Below, piece by piece: positions 1 through 15,423 of a stretch of DNA of 64,000 bases (its first letter is position 1; each line of letters begins with the position of its first letter). The stretch is from Adineta vaga. Taxonomy: Eukaryota; Rotifera. The stretch lies in contig CP075497.1 of the NCBI GenBank assembly GCA_021613535.1, forward strand, positions 8,556,001 through 8,620,000. Reading direction: 5' to 3'. Both the position numbers and the translations under genes were made by a program. The notes under the pieces are model-generated. The model ran no database searches, was not told where the DNA came from, and saw nothing but the letters and a program-made list of their open reading frames with translations.

Positions 1-2492
1 TTGATGAATATGAATAGATCTGTGGTGATAAACAAACTATCGAAGGATCATTGAATGGTATACATAGTCGATTAAAATCTTATACTAATGATTTAATAAC
101 AATTCTTGACGATATTATGTAAGTCTTTTCATTTTGCTAGAAGATATTCATCACTCGATTGATAAATCTAGGTCAACCATTGAAGCATTTTACAAAACAG
201 AAAAACATACACATGAGGTAATCTTATTTTTCTTATCGTCTGTATATATGAATGCATTGAAATCTGTCCTACATTTTGAAATCACTATTCTTATTTTAGA
301 AAATGCAAGGAAGTTTGCAAAAATCTCTTGAACATGCACAAAGTCTTTCCTATCTTGGATCGAGGTATTCTGAGTGATAGAATCAAACTATTTGTTGCTA
401 GATTTCTTCCTCTTTTTTTTCTACTTGAAATTATTAGTTTGAAATTTAGTTGATTGCTTTCTTTTGCACATCTCTTTTGGACAGATATTTATCGAGTTTA
501 TTTACCATTTTTTAGTATTATTGGTTCCAGTTGGACAACAGCACTCAAAGAATTAACCGAACATTATTCTCAACGTGAAGCAGTTTATCCTGTTCTCAAA
601 CAAGTTATCTGTGAGAATCTAAAAAGAATTAAAGCAGAAAAACTCGATGAACATGGCAAAGTAAAAGCTCTATTATTTTGTACATCTTTTATTTCATATT
701 CACATCTAGGTTTTACTCTATGATGAAGAAATTATTAAAGAAATGGTTGATATCGAACGTCGAACATTGAAAAGTAAACGTGCATATGATGAAGCATGTG
801 AACGTCTACGACAACACTTGAATCCAGTTAAAGAAAAAGAAAGTGGAATCAAACGATTTCATTCCAAATTATTACCTAAAGTACAGAAAAAAGAATCGAA
901 TTTTTATCAATGAAACTATGAGAAAGAAACTTTTAGACAGAATTAGAACCATTAGAAAATGCAGTTATAGATACACGTAATATATATATATTATATGTTC
1001 ATGATATGAATTATGCATTGAAATTCTATGTCGAACAATTTATTGTTGATCTTGATAAAGTATTGATTAATTGAAAATTTTCTTTACTAATTTTCATTTT
1101 TGTTTAGTTACTTGTCTGTGATCTTTTTCCACAAATTGAAAAAACTCTACAAGATCTTGTTTATAGTGAATATGAACGTCTTCGTGATACACTTAAACGT
1201 GCTATTCATGCTGCTGTTGAAGTAAGATATTGAAATAGAAAGATATAACTATTCATTTTCACAATGTATATAGGATGGTGATGAACAAAAACGACGTATA
1301 TTACCTAAAACATTCCAAAATTATCCTTTGCTTCTTCTACCTGATCATGTAAAGAATAAAAATTATTTTGTTCATTGATCTTGAGCGATAGTTTTTACTT
1401 TGCTTCAGAGTGATCAGATTAATACAGATGACAAATATCTACCACAACTTACGGCAAGTTATGCGTCAGCTACTAATGATGTACGTGATGCTGATCAACA
1501 GATACAATTAGCTTTAGAAAATTCAGTTTTGAATGCTTCGCTAAATAAAGTAAGTGAATAGAGAATATTCCATATATATATATATATCTTCTGTTTCTAT
1601 TTAGGATTCCAGAATAGACTCAAGTAAAATACGACTGAAACGAATGGAGGTAACAACAATAATAATAGAAAGATCTGTATACTTGTTCTAGCTAGGAATA
1701 TTATTTTTTGATTTAGATGCGTAAATCAATGGCAATGTTCATTATTGAAACATTGGGTAATAATTGATCGATTATAAATTCTCTAAGAAATCGAATATAT
1801 TTAGAAACATTGGTACCAAATATAAAAACAACACCTGTAGCCACTCGCACTTCAACAAAATTGATCAATGGTTTAAAACCATTCATAACCAGTAACAGAA
1901 AAGTTAGTATTAGAAATAGAACTTGCACGTTTGAATCTATCTTGAAATTTAACTTCACTATTGCATTCTAACAAACGTTTAAAATAACTTTTATTTTATC
2001 TAGGAAACTAATATTACTAATCCATCGATTGATCCAATACCTTCATCACCACTTTCTGTAGATGTAAATATGTTCCTATGAATAACTATTTTATTTTATT
2101 TTTTTCAAGTCACTTCAGCTTGATAATACACGTGCACGAACAGGTTCAACATCACTATTTCCATGTCAGGCAGTTGTTCTATACGATTTCGAAGGAACTA
2201 ATGAAGATGAAATGAGTGTACGAAAAGATGATAAAATTTTTATTGAATCGAAACCAGATTATGAAGGTTGGCTCGTTGCTAAAGGACGTGAACGATCTGG
2301 ACTTGTACCTGAAGCATATGTTCAACTTATATCACCAATGGGTATTCCTACAGAACCAGGTTTATCTCTAAGACTATACTTTTACATTCTTATTTTCTTT
2401 TTTTAGTATCAGTCAAACATTCGAATTTTGAACAGAAGAAAACATCACCTCCAATTCGTGATGACGAAGCAGACTATTTTTCTGACGATTAA
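1..2492 (+). CDS. F-BAR and SH3 domain protein, 3' part (5' end outside window)
   Basis: Many short exons encode a mostly helical, charged region followed by one SH3 domain. Helical pieces include LKELTEHYSQREAVYPVL (about 547-600) and DIERRTLKSKRAYDEACERL (about 750-810), which look like an F-BAR membrane-bending coiled coil. The SH3 domain lies at about 2165-2330, beginning AVVLYDFEGTNEDEMSV, with the usual ALYDF-like start and a later GLVPEAYVQL end. The protein ends with an acidic tail YFSDD and TAA at 2490-2492; an AATAAA signal follows near 2585. Such proteins link curved membrane to actin and endocytic factors at the plasma membrane. The exact subfamily (NOSTRIN, FCHSD/nervous wreck or other) is not clear. 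The first about 140 bases are not resolved into exons: the apparent 22-nt gap at 119-140 is too short for an intron. The family call is inference from domain order; the SH3 is firm. Confidence 0.72.
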
Positions 2493-2708
2493 ACATTATC
2501 TTCTATTTTTTTTCTCTTGTTTCGTTTTTTTTTTCTTTCATTTTATCCCGTCCGTCAGGCACATTGAGAATGTATGAAGAAATTTAATAAAAATGATTTT
2601 TTTTCTCTTCTTGATCATCGTCACGTATTGATATTCATGTTAGTATATAAATGAAGACAAGATAAATGAATATCAAACAGAGATTGCAAAGCATGCCTGG
2701 ACATTGCG

Positions 2709-3423
2709 ATGAAATGCCAACCAAAAGGTATACCTTTTGAAGATTATAGACCACCGAATTGGGATGAATTTTTTATGCTTAAAGTTTATTTAACAGGTAA
2801 AATGAGAATAAGAGTAGAATCTTATTGCTTATATATGAATTTATTCTAGCACAAAAATCAAAAGATCCACGAACGAAAATAGGTGCTGTTCTTGTCCGAG
2901 ATCGACGTGATTTAATCTCAGGATACAATGGAATACCTGAGGGTAAAATCTAACTTCAATTTATTTCGTTGTACCTTATTATTTTTTAAATTAAGGTGTA
3001 AAAGATTTACACGATCGATTCGAACGACCTGTCAAATATATGTTCTTCGAACATGCAGAACGGAATGCTATTTTTACTGCTGCTCGACATGGTATTCGAA
3101 CAGAAGGTGCAACATTATATGTACAAGCATTACCCTGTGTTGATTGTGCACGGTAACCAGATTCGATATTTTGTTTCATATGAATATACGTTTTCCTTCA
3201 AATCTATTTCAGTGCTATTATTCAAAGTGGAATTAGGAGAATATATGTTCATGAACAATTTTATAAATTAAGTACCAAGATAAATCGTGAAAAATGGATT
3301 GGTCATGATGATATAACCATGCAAATGTTTGATGAAGCGGAGGTTGAATTAGTGATGTTGAATCTACCCAATTTAAAAGTTGATGCTTATCTTGATGGAC
3401 TTGTTTATCATTTGGGTTGTTAA
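2709..3423 (+). CDS. deoxycytidylate (dCMP) deaminase, bacterial-like
   Basis: Four exons (2709-2796, 2850-2942, 2996-3152, 3213-3423) give a protein of about 180 aa. Family enzymes deaminate dCMP to dUMP, feeding dTMP synthesis. Zinc ligands and the catalytic Glu are visible: HAE in FFEHAERNAIFTAARHG and the PCVDC pair in the next strand. Other family marks are NWDEFFM, SKDPRTKIGAVLV and GYNGIPEG. Splice joins keep the frame (GIPEG then VKDLHDRFERP; CAR then AIIQSGIRRIYV). Known animal DCTD proteins have HAELNAI and PCNECAK; this one has the EHAERNAI, PC-x-DCARAIIQ and 'ERP-KY' wording typical of bacterial enzymes, so transfer from bacteria followed by intron gain is suspected. The ATG at 2709 is chosen because the next ATG (2714) is in a frame that closes quickly. 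It starts only 217 bp after the upstream gene on the same strand. Confidence 0.88.
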
Positions 3424-3701
3424 TAGTAAATTTGTTTCTTTTTCTTTCTTTCATTAATAAATTCATTCTATTAAAACAGACTTGATTTGTCTACCAAGGA
3501 AGGATTTTTGAACAGCACTGTTTTTAAAAAGTCATCATGATGTGAGATGATTTATAAGTACAAGAGTTTTACTTTATTAATTCCATTACATGTATATAGA
3601 AAAGTATTATGATAGATAGATTGATTATTAAGTGCTGAGTTCATTGTTTTCGTTGCTTGAGCGTTTATGGTGCAACCGAAATTTTTACTTATATTCATAG
3701 T

Positions 3702-6700
3702 TTAGGTCATTGTGCCATTAGCAGCTGCTTCATCTTCTCTCAAAGCACGTTGATGCATCTTGACTAAAATAGGATTATTTAATGTTGCATTGAATGTACC
3801 ACGAAGAACAGTATCTTGTAATAATGGAGATAACTAAATGAAGATGAAAGAGAATGAAATGTATTTTTTCGTTCTAGATAGATAGGTTGCGTTTAGAATG
3901 ACTTACTTCGTAATCTGCGGGACCAGGCATTTTAGGGATTTCTTCTCGAAAACGTGATGCACGTACGGGTGCATATCCATGTGAACGCATTGTAATAAGA
4001 TTATCGTATGTACCAGGTCCAGGTGTATCAATCATTGTATCGCTAATGTATGTTCGTTTTGCAGCACTTAAGAATTGACTTTGTCGATGACGAGCTGCTT
4101 TGGTACGTGGTGATTTTCTCGGTTGATTTATCAGTGATTGATAAGCATGTGGAACATCGTAGGCAGCTGGACCAGGAATATCCTGTAGACAAGTCATCAA
4201 ACTTGATCAAATTCAGTCAAAATAATTGTTCATAACAAACCTCAATAACAATATCTCGAGCTGTATTGGAAGCAAAATTTGCTGACGGCTGTTCGGCTGC
4301 TGGTTTCGATGGTTCAGTTTTTACATCATAACTCGTTGGACCTTTCATTATATATATATATAAAAGTAGTAAAAATATTTTTGTCGATAGATAATAATGG
4401 ATTTTTACCAGGTTTATTTGTTTCATCTTTAGATACCATGTTCAATCGACGCATTGATGAAACATTAAATGGTGGTTTCTTTCCATTTTCTCTTCCTGTT
4501 TGTCTTAGATTTTCATCAGCAAATCCAGCAATCCGATATTGAGCTGGACCAGGTAGACTTCTCGATTTATAATTAGGAGAAACAAATCTTGCAGTTGTTT
4601 GATTGAATGGTACTCGTTTGATGCTTGTCGGTTTTATTTGACTACTATTAAATATTGATAGAAATTTATCATTATAAGCTCCTGGACCAGGTACAGCTGT
4701 GGAAGAATCACCAAAACGCTATAAAAAAGATGTAAATTTCAAGTGAGACACATAATAGTTATACTTGAGTTTGAGAACCGAATGGCGGTCGATCGATCTC
4801 GAGACCTGTTATTTCCGATTTCGATGGTTCTGGGTCAAGTTCACGTTTTAAAGAGTACTGACCAGGTCCAGGTATACCCTCAATTTGAAAATACAGTTAA
4901 AATAAGAAATGAACGATTCGATTTCTATTTACATCTTTAGCAGCTGTTTTCATCATACTTTCTGGATATCGTGGCAGTTGTAATTCAGAACGTTTATGGG
5001 ATATCTTTGTATTTATATTATGCATTTCTAATCTCACCGGATCAGATATATCATAATCACCTGGTCCTGGTCCTGGTTTAGCCGCAAAATCTGTACGTTT
5101 ACTAGAGTATTTACCAAAATGAACACCTTGATAGTGTTTTGATGGGTCATTTTCTACCTAAATACATCATTCATATGCAATTTATACACGAATAAATAAA
5201 AAATAATAAGTATACATTATCTTTTATAGTTGGAAGATCTTGAACTTCTCTATTATCTGCCATATTTTTATCATGTGGAATAAGATTTCCTTCTTCATCT
5301 TCTTCAAAACCATAGGAATATTTTGGATCAGGAATTGATGGTGGTAAAGATTTACGAGTTATTCTTAATACATTATGACGTGGAAACTATTCAAAAGAAA
5401 GATGGCGAAGAAGAGAAAATTGGTTTTCTTAAATTCTATTTTGAAAATGAAAACTTGCTTTGGTGAGATCGTGAAGTGTTGTGCGAGGTGATTCATTCGA
5501 ATATAGCTCATATGAACCAGGTCCTAGGAAATACTTTTATGAAACTAATTCTCTATTTTTCGAAGTCTACCTGGTGTCTCAATGGATGATTTTTGTTGAA
5601 AACGGGTTGTTCTACTTGATAATGAACATCCTCCCTAAAATAAAAACTTAGTTTTTTTTTTCAAATAAACTTTTTATTATTTAATATACAATTAGTCATA
5701 GAATGCAATTTTATTTATTGAATAATCTTTTGCATAATATGTAAATTAGCTTTAAGATGTCAGCGAAAAGAGATTAGTCAAGTTCAAGAATTTGACATTA
5801 CTTCTGTGAGTACAAGCCTATTTGAGGGTAGATTTGCTTTTTTCACCTCAGTCATTAAGTAACCAAAGGAAAGTATATAAAAGAATCTGACTAACATAAG
5901 GCGGTGTATTTTCAAAACAATATAATGATGATGATGAATACAATGGCGATGTTAGTTTTCTTTTACTTTGATATTTTCGTCATTAATATTCTTGATATTG
6001 ATGAACCATTTTATTAAGTAGAACTAATGATATATTTATATAAACAATTACGTGAAACGAATGAACAATGTTATGAGAAAATAATGATTAAGTTTTATGA
6101 TGATAAATATCTCTAATAAAACATCGATTAGATCTGTTGTGCTTAATCAACACTTCGATGTGACAAGAATTACGAAGCTTTTCTTCTCTTGTCTGAAGAA
6201 AGAACAAAAAAATTTTTCCGTAAATCAAATCATACAGAAAAATATTGCCTAAATCTGACAATATAAGAACTAAGAAACCTTTGAACCTCCGAAACTTATT
6301 TTAAGAAAATAAAAGACGAAAACTCTGATTGCGGATATGCTTTAGAATAGCTATCAATATGATGTCCTATATTATTTTTGTAATTAATTACAAATCATTC
6401 TTCTCTTCATCCAATAGACAAGCAGAAATAAACATATCGTTTTCTCTCTCTCTCTCTTCCCTCTCTTTCGCTCTCTCTCTTTCTCCCTCTCTCTTTTATC
6501 CTTTCTCTTTTTTTTACTTTCTTCTATAAGACGGAAGTTTAAAAGAAGAACTTGCGTTCATTTTTTCTTACCAGTTCTGTGAACACGCAAAAACAACTAT
6601 TCAATAAATACTTCTCATCTAAAACAATGCTGAAAACAATGATCTCTATAGAAATCTTATTCATCATGTGCGTAACATTAACTTATGGTAAACCAAGTAT

Positions 6701-7802
6701 TCTCGATGATCAATCAATTTCTTCAAATGCTATATTTTTAAAACCAAAAGCAAACATAATGCGTCGTCTCAATCCATTAAAACTTTTCTTTACGGTAGCT
6801 TATGTTCCCGAACGAAATCCACAATATTCAGTTGAATGGAATTTCCCACTTTTGCAAACAATGCTATTGGAAAGTTCATTTGTTACAGATGAAGATAAAG
6901 CTTCATTTCTTACGGAATTCAGTGAACAACTGTCGGATTATGCAAACTGGTCTGATGAGAAACATAATCAATTGGAACGTTTTACTGAAAAATATTTTAA
7001 TCTCTACAAAACTCCCGATACATTCTTGCCATTTGTCGATTGTACTGCTTTAACTTATGCTCTTACAGATGAAATGATCAATGATATTCATCCAACAATT
7101 GATCAACAAAAACGAGCTGAGGTTCGCAACCGAGCAGTTGCACGTTTATGCGATGCTGCATAAAATATTTTATATCTGAACTCAAAAAAAAAATATCTTG
7201 CGATTTTCACTTGGTATGTGAAATAAATATTTTGAAAAGATGAAGTAGAATTCATTTGACTTAAAATGATTATCTTTTCATCGAAAAAAAAACTAAGATT
7301 TTTCTATTGCAAAATAAAAATAAAAAATTAATCAGAGCAAACTTATTTCCGTTTGAAAAAAAAAGGAAATCAAGACACGGAATGCATCAGCACGAATTCA
7401 TTTTACCAGGAAAACGTTTGGATTTCAGTGAGCTGTTCTCATGCATGTATGATCAGTGAAGCCAAAAAAAGCGTTTATTTAATAATATTTGAACTAATTT
7501 TCAAACAAAACTAAACGTCTGCTCACTTACTTTAATTTTTGGAGATGGTAAATCATAATAACCTGGCCCTGGACAGTCATCGTTGGAGAAAATACCACTA
7601 CGATTGGAAAGCGAGAGAAATGGTGCATAACCCTCTATATAAAAACATTTTCAATCAATCATCAAAAATCTATTTTATCAATGAAAAGAAACAAACCATC
7701 ATGAAGTTGTTTTCGTCGTTGATGATGATAACTACCTGGTCCAACATGATCTGGTGTACAACCTACAGTTTGTCCCAATGTACGTACTGCACGATCATAC
7801 AT
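3702..7802 (-). CDS. STPG2: sperm-tail PG-rich repeat protein 2 (SHIPPO repeats)
   Basis: Minus-strand gene with many small exons. It starts at 7802 with MYDRAVRTLGQTVGC, close to the known start of STPG2, followed by HVGPGSYH and GYAPFLSLSNRSG, also as in STPG2. Repeated Pro-Gly-rich units follow: CPGPGYYDLPSP (about 7560), GPGSYELYSNESP (about 5500), PGPGDYDI (about 5060), DTPGPGTYDN (about 4020), MPGPADYEV (about 3920) and DIPGPAAYDV (about 4170). The protein ends NATLNNPILVKMHQRAL...NGTMT with TAA at 3704-3702. The STPG/ODF3 family associates with microtubules of cilia and sperm tails; the role here is inferred from the family. One intron, about 5637 to 7531, is far longer than the rest and holds another gene on the opposite strand. 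Ortholog call is strong from both termini. Confidence 0.85.
6627..7163 (+). CDS. secreted protein of unknown function, nested in STPG2 intron
   Basis: Single-exon ORF of about 178 aa on the strand opposite to STPG2, wholly inside its long intron. ATG 6627 is preferred over the upstream ORF start because it gives a clean signal peptide (MLKTMISIEILFIMCVTLTYG, cleavage likely after TYG). The mature part is mixed in charge, has only two cysteines (in FVDCTAL and ARLCDAA) and shows no family motif that I recognise. A poly-A signal (AATAAA near 7222) follows within 60 bp. A long CT-rich tract (6440-6500) lies just upstream and may be promoter sequence. It may be a lineage-specific secreted protein. 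The ORF is convincing from length, signal peptide and context; function is unknown. Confidence 0.65.
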   Translation: MLKTMISIEILFIMCVTLTYGKPSILDDQSISSNAIFLKPKANIMRRLNPLKLFFTVAYVPERNPQYSVEWNFPLLQTMLLESSFVTDEDKASFLTEFSEQLSDYANWSDEKHNQLERFTEKYFNLYKTPDTFLPFVDCTALTYALTDEMINDIHPTIDQQKRAEVRNRAVARLCDAA

Positions 7803-9769
7803 TTTCGAAGAAATTTATTTATCTAGAAGTCTTTACAGATATGAAATCTAATTAGATAAACTGGACAGATTATAATTGTTTATAGTGTTTTGAAACATTT
7901 TTAATGTAAAGTCATGAATTAATCTAATGGATGCACGTCACTTTTTAGTTCTTGAATTTCTATTAAGTATTAATACGTTTACATAAAGACGTCATTTGTT
8001 AGACTACTATTCGAGAAATGACATAACATCATATTAACTTATTTTTTCAAGAATACTATTTAACCAGAGAATAAAAAGTATTTTTGAAAGAAACTATCAG
8101 AATTGTGTTAGTTTTATTATTAAAAATTATTTGTTTATCACTTATAGAATTTAATGTAGCATTAATACTCAATTTGACATAATTGAATAGAAAACGTCGT
8201 CTTCGATTTTGCTTGATCAATTTCTTGTGATATTTAGCCAATGAAATTCGATTTCTCGACTTCATTATTCTATATTCTGTTAAAAAAAAGACAAAATCAC
8301 AAATCACTTTTGCTTAGAAACATATTCTGTATCTTTATCAGAACGAGAAAATGGTCTATAAATAAAAAAGATGTAATCTTTCATTCTGTGCATATTATCA
8401 GCTTAATGTTGACGTTCATAAAGCTACCCCAACATCAGATAATACTTGTGATTTTAACAAAAATTTTTTTCTAATTTCTTATCCTACGATGACAGTTTAA
8501 TAATATCACATAGCAACATACCATTAGCTTTGATCTTAAACTGTTTAAACATCAGAATTATATACATACGTCAGTTGTGGACAAGAGAGAAAAAGTAGAA
8601 CGAGAATTGAAATTCGTATGAAAATGTGACTTGTTTATTGCAGATGCTCTTGGCACATTAATGCAAAAGTATTTTATTATTTTTATACTTCATACACGAA
8701 AGAATCGAAAAATAACATTAACTAATGCAATGCTAAGCCGACATCCATGATGTAAACAAACTGTTGAAGAGTCTATTTTTTGCACTTCAACTTTTTCTTT
8801 TGCTTATTAGTAAATATGTTCATATTATTCATACTTTGGTGTTTCGAATATTGATTTTTAAATTGAAAAAGACGAATGAATATATTAATCTCCTTTGTTG
8901 TTACTGGGTACTATTGAACTACATTTTTGAAATCACATGAAATTGCGCAGTTATCTTACAGAGTAGGAAATACGTTTGATTGTCAAATGATTATTAGCGT
9001 TCTGAATAGTCTGATTTAATCAATCGAAATCGATCTTTTTCTGCTCTATCAATTTGATCCATTGAAAGCATGCAATTCAGAGGCCAAAAGTACGCTTCAT
9101 CTCTATGTCACTACAACAACCAAGGCGAAGATTTGAAAAGAATTTGCAAGAAATATCTATTATGCGTATCAAAACAACACTTTCACTAATTGACATGCAA
9201 CTATTAGCATATATTGTTGCATTATGATATTATATATACGTTTCTTGTCAATATGGGTCAATGATGATGATGAGATTGCACAATTTCGAAACTTGTATTT
9301 CATATGTTTTAGTCAAGTATGAATGATTTCTATAATTAAAATAAGAACCTTCGATCATATTAGAACTTTGTTATCTTGAAATATCTTATCTGAAATATGT
9401 TGCCATAACGATTTACCAAATGCATAAACAACTAAACAAACAAACTTGACGTATACATTTTCATTGGTTCGCTTTAGTTCCAATGAGAACCTCTCCTACT
9501 ATCTTTCTTTTTCGATTCGTTAAATCTTCTACTCTGTACTTTATACACTCTATTCTATTCACTTCTCTCTCTCTTTTTATTTTTGCATTGATATCTTTCA
9601 TAAGTATTCAGGTGATTTAACATATTCTATTTTCTATCTTGATCATTATTCAAAAGATGCTTTATCAATTCTAGATAGACAAAATTGACTATGCACTGAA
9701 AAAGAACGCGTACTATTGATTTGACAGTGAATTGTTTTCTATCTTTTTTTTCTTTCCTTCAATAAAATC
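7803..9769. other. intergenic, no gene seen
   Basis: AT-rich sequence between STPG2 (leftward) and the S6 kinase gene (rightward). Short ORFs on both strands are of low-complexity composition and lack splice or family support. It presumably holds the promoters of both divergent genes; a CT-rich tract lies near 9565. Confidence 0.5.
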
Positions 9770-12257
<2,488 letters not shown>

Positions 12258-15200
12258 GTGTTCGAGGTAAAAACATAACGACACTTTACAAAACAAATCA
12301 TATGTTTCTCTATTATGTTTTTTTTTAGTTGATATGACACATCGAAATCCCATTTAGTTTTTTTTACTCTACTTTACTTATTTTTTCCGAGGACTAGAAA
12401 AATTTGTTATCACTATTGTTGTTCTTTTGTTTTTTTTCTTCATCTTCTTTTATTTTACCTCTTGTTATCAATGGCATGGTATATATCTATCTCCACTCGT
12501 TTTTATTAACTTTTTCTTCCAAATGATATTGTTTCTTGTTTGCTACTATGATCACAATGAAGAAAAAGTTCTAGGCACTTGAATTATTCTCTTCTTGAAA
12601 TATATTCACAGAACATAAATATATACGCATCTCTAATTACTATTGTATGCGTGCTCAATCGTTTTTTGTTTTGTTTATATTTTCTTGTTTATTGATGACA
12701 AGAATATCATGATGATTATATTCTAAATCTATTTATTTTACCGGTAAAATATCTGACATAAACAATGTATTCATAGATAAAGTATTGAACAAATAGTAAA
12801 GATGGACAGATAGATGTTTGATGAACCAAGCTAGAATTACATAAAAAGACAATGATTAATAGACTTTAAATTAGATGTATTGTGATGCACGATTGCAGGT
12901 TATCTTGAGTCATTCATACTCATGACAAACGTCTTATCTCTTGTCGAAATGAAAAATTATGGATAAAAAACGAGTTACACATCCGTTCGAAATATAATGT
13001 CGACGTTCACCACGTAGTGTCCTTAAAGATTCTATGATATTCATTACCTTCTTGTTGTTAACACGCATAAAATTCTAAAGCATTTACTAAAAATACAATT
13101 GAAATTTAAATCGTAAGAAGATAATAATGAATCAATTTACCTGTGTTATAACAGATGAACGTGAAGAAAAGAAACCATAGAATAGACATTTTTATTCCAA
13201 AAGAAAATCAAGCTAGTAAAATGATTTGCTGACTATACCGTTGAAATAAATAAGATCAGAGATGTGTTGTTTGACAATGTATTGCACTTTTCGATAGGTA
13301 CGAACTATTGACAAACAATGGTCAAAAGAACATGTAGGAAGAAATAGATTAGGCGACATCTGTATTATTTGTAATTCTATAGATAATATTATGACCAGGT
13401 CCACTGCTGTGATCTAAATCTTCTGCACTAATCAGTTACTTTAATTGTTATCGAAACATATTCTGTTCATAAGCTGTCATACGATTTTATTGCCGAAAAA
13501 AGATATTAATGTATGGCACAGTTCAAGTTATATCTATTACTCCATTGTTTTCAAAATAGTATATTTTCCAAGTCTTATGGTATACACCATATGCTATATG
13601 AACTTACAAAAGGAAATAAGCAAGCTGTTGCATTCTAAAAATCATATCTAAATTTCATTTATTTGATTGCAAATTAAAACAATAAATTATTTTATTCAAA
13701 ATTATACATCGAGAATTATGGTACATATCTATAAACTAATGTTTCTTATCATGAATTGTCAAGAGAATCAAAAAGAAATACATAATATCTCGACATTTGG
13801 ATTAATCATCAGTAATGAGATTACTATTTATATATTTATCAATGAAAAGTGTTGACGTCGTTTCTATACTGAGTAAATGCTCTACTGTTATCTATTGTCG
13901 ATATAGAAAGATTTTCCTTTCTTGAAACCATCATGATATTTGTTAATATGAAATTCAACGACTGAAAAGATGTTTTCTTCATTGATAATAATTATTGTTG
14001 TTCATCAAAACACTCAAATATCTGACATTGAACATCACAATCAAGAGAATAACATTCTCGAAAGTCATTTAATTCAACACGATTTCCTGTCGATGTGAAT
14101 GAGAATATATAAATAGATAATAGTCATATTTAAATAATTATTTATTCAACTATCATCACGATTGATTGTTGAAAGAAAACTAAAATAGAGAATTATTGTG
14201 TTCATATTTCGTAATATCTTATACGAAAATAAAAATAATTAAAAAGCATAGTCACATTCGGTTTGCTGTATATAGACTGTGGGGAATATATTTCAATCAT
14301 TGCTTGCGTAAATTAGCTGACAAAACGATCTCATACATCATTGAAGCAATCCAAATTACATTTTATGTTCGACGTTTGCTGCAATCATTTTGTCAAATCT
14401 GTATATATATATAACTGTAAGTGTTGATCGAGTGATTCATCATGTGAAAATAGTATCAATTGGATTGAATCAATAATTTCATTTGATTAAGTGGCAATGC
14501 GTTAAATGAGCAATTTGTTCAATCTCATAAATATAATCATGTAGGAAAAAAAAGAAGAGATTTAGAGCCAATTTTATGTCTTCTTATATGTATTCTATCA
14601 GCAAGAAAACATCGTCGATAATTAGATGGAATTTGAAGGACAATATGCTATTCGAAAGTGACATTTGTTAGCTCACTTGATATGAGATAGTTAATATTCC
14701 AATTAAGATGATATAACAGAATCTTCAGTAACAAAATGTAGTTGATTTTTTGCGCCAAAAAAAAAGACTTATATGATAGTCATTCTGGTGATCTAACATT
14801 AAGTACATGTCATTAAAATGACTAACAGATCCATCGGGTACAATGTAAATATAAGATGTCAATTTATTCATCTTTCTTTGCGTTTTAAAGCAAATAAAAT
14901 ATGTTTGCATTTGAATAGAAAATCATTCAGTCTATCAAGGATACGAAATAACTGTCATCGAACAAACCGAAAATGATATTGCATATAAATAGAAACCACA
15001 AAATTCGCTGCTTCCACTATCTACATATATATTGCTAATGTTTTATGTTAGATCTGAAAAATCTGTCTATGGATAACTGACAGACGTCATCACCGTTCTA
15101 TAGAACAGAATATATATGTTCTGCAGACAATTGCGCATAGTATGGAACTTCTGCCTACTGAAAAGATACAAAGAGTAAGCTATGGATAGCTCAAGGTTCG

Positions 15201-15423
15201 TTTCGACAAGTTCTATACATAGAAAGAAAAAGTATACGTAATGATCTTTTCCTTATCTATCTTTTCCAGGTTTTTTTTCTCCTGTTGAGTATAAATATAC
15301 GTAACAATCTCCCTTAGGAACAAAAAAAAGAAATATTAGTTCTTCTACCACAGAGATATCCAGTCAGTACATAATTCATCCATATCATATCAAGTACACA
15401 TACGCGTTCTTTAAAATACGAAC
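12258..15423. other. intergenic, no gene seen
   Basis: About 3.2 kb of AT-rich sequence following S6 kinase. It includes the kinase 3' UTR. Short ORFs (for example near 13445-13651 and 14196-14414) have no recognisable domains or splice structure. I see no RNA gene or repeat family here. Confidence 0.45.

Noticed and set aside
119-140. Apparent GTAAGT...CTAG intron of 22 nt in the F-BAR gene
   Set aside because: Too short for splicing and it breaks the reading frame; the 5' end of this gene is left unresolved.
15097-15125. AGAACA...TGTTCT palindrome as a steroid-receptor site
   Set aside because: The spacing (9 nt) does not fit the usual 3-nt gap, and it lies in TA-rich sequence where such matches arise by chance.
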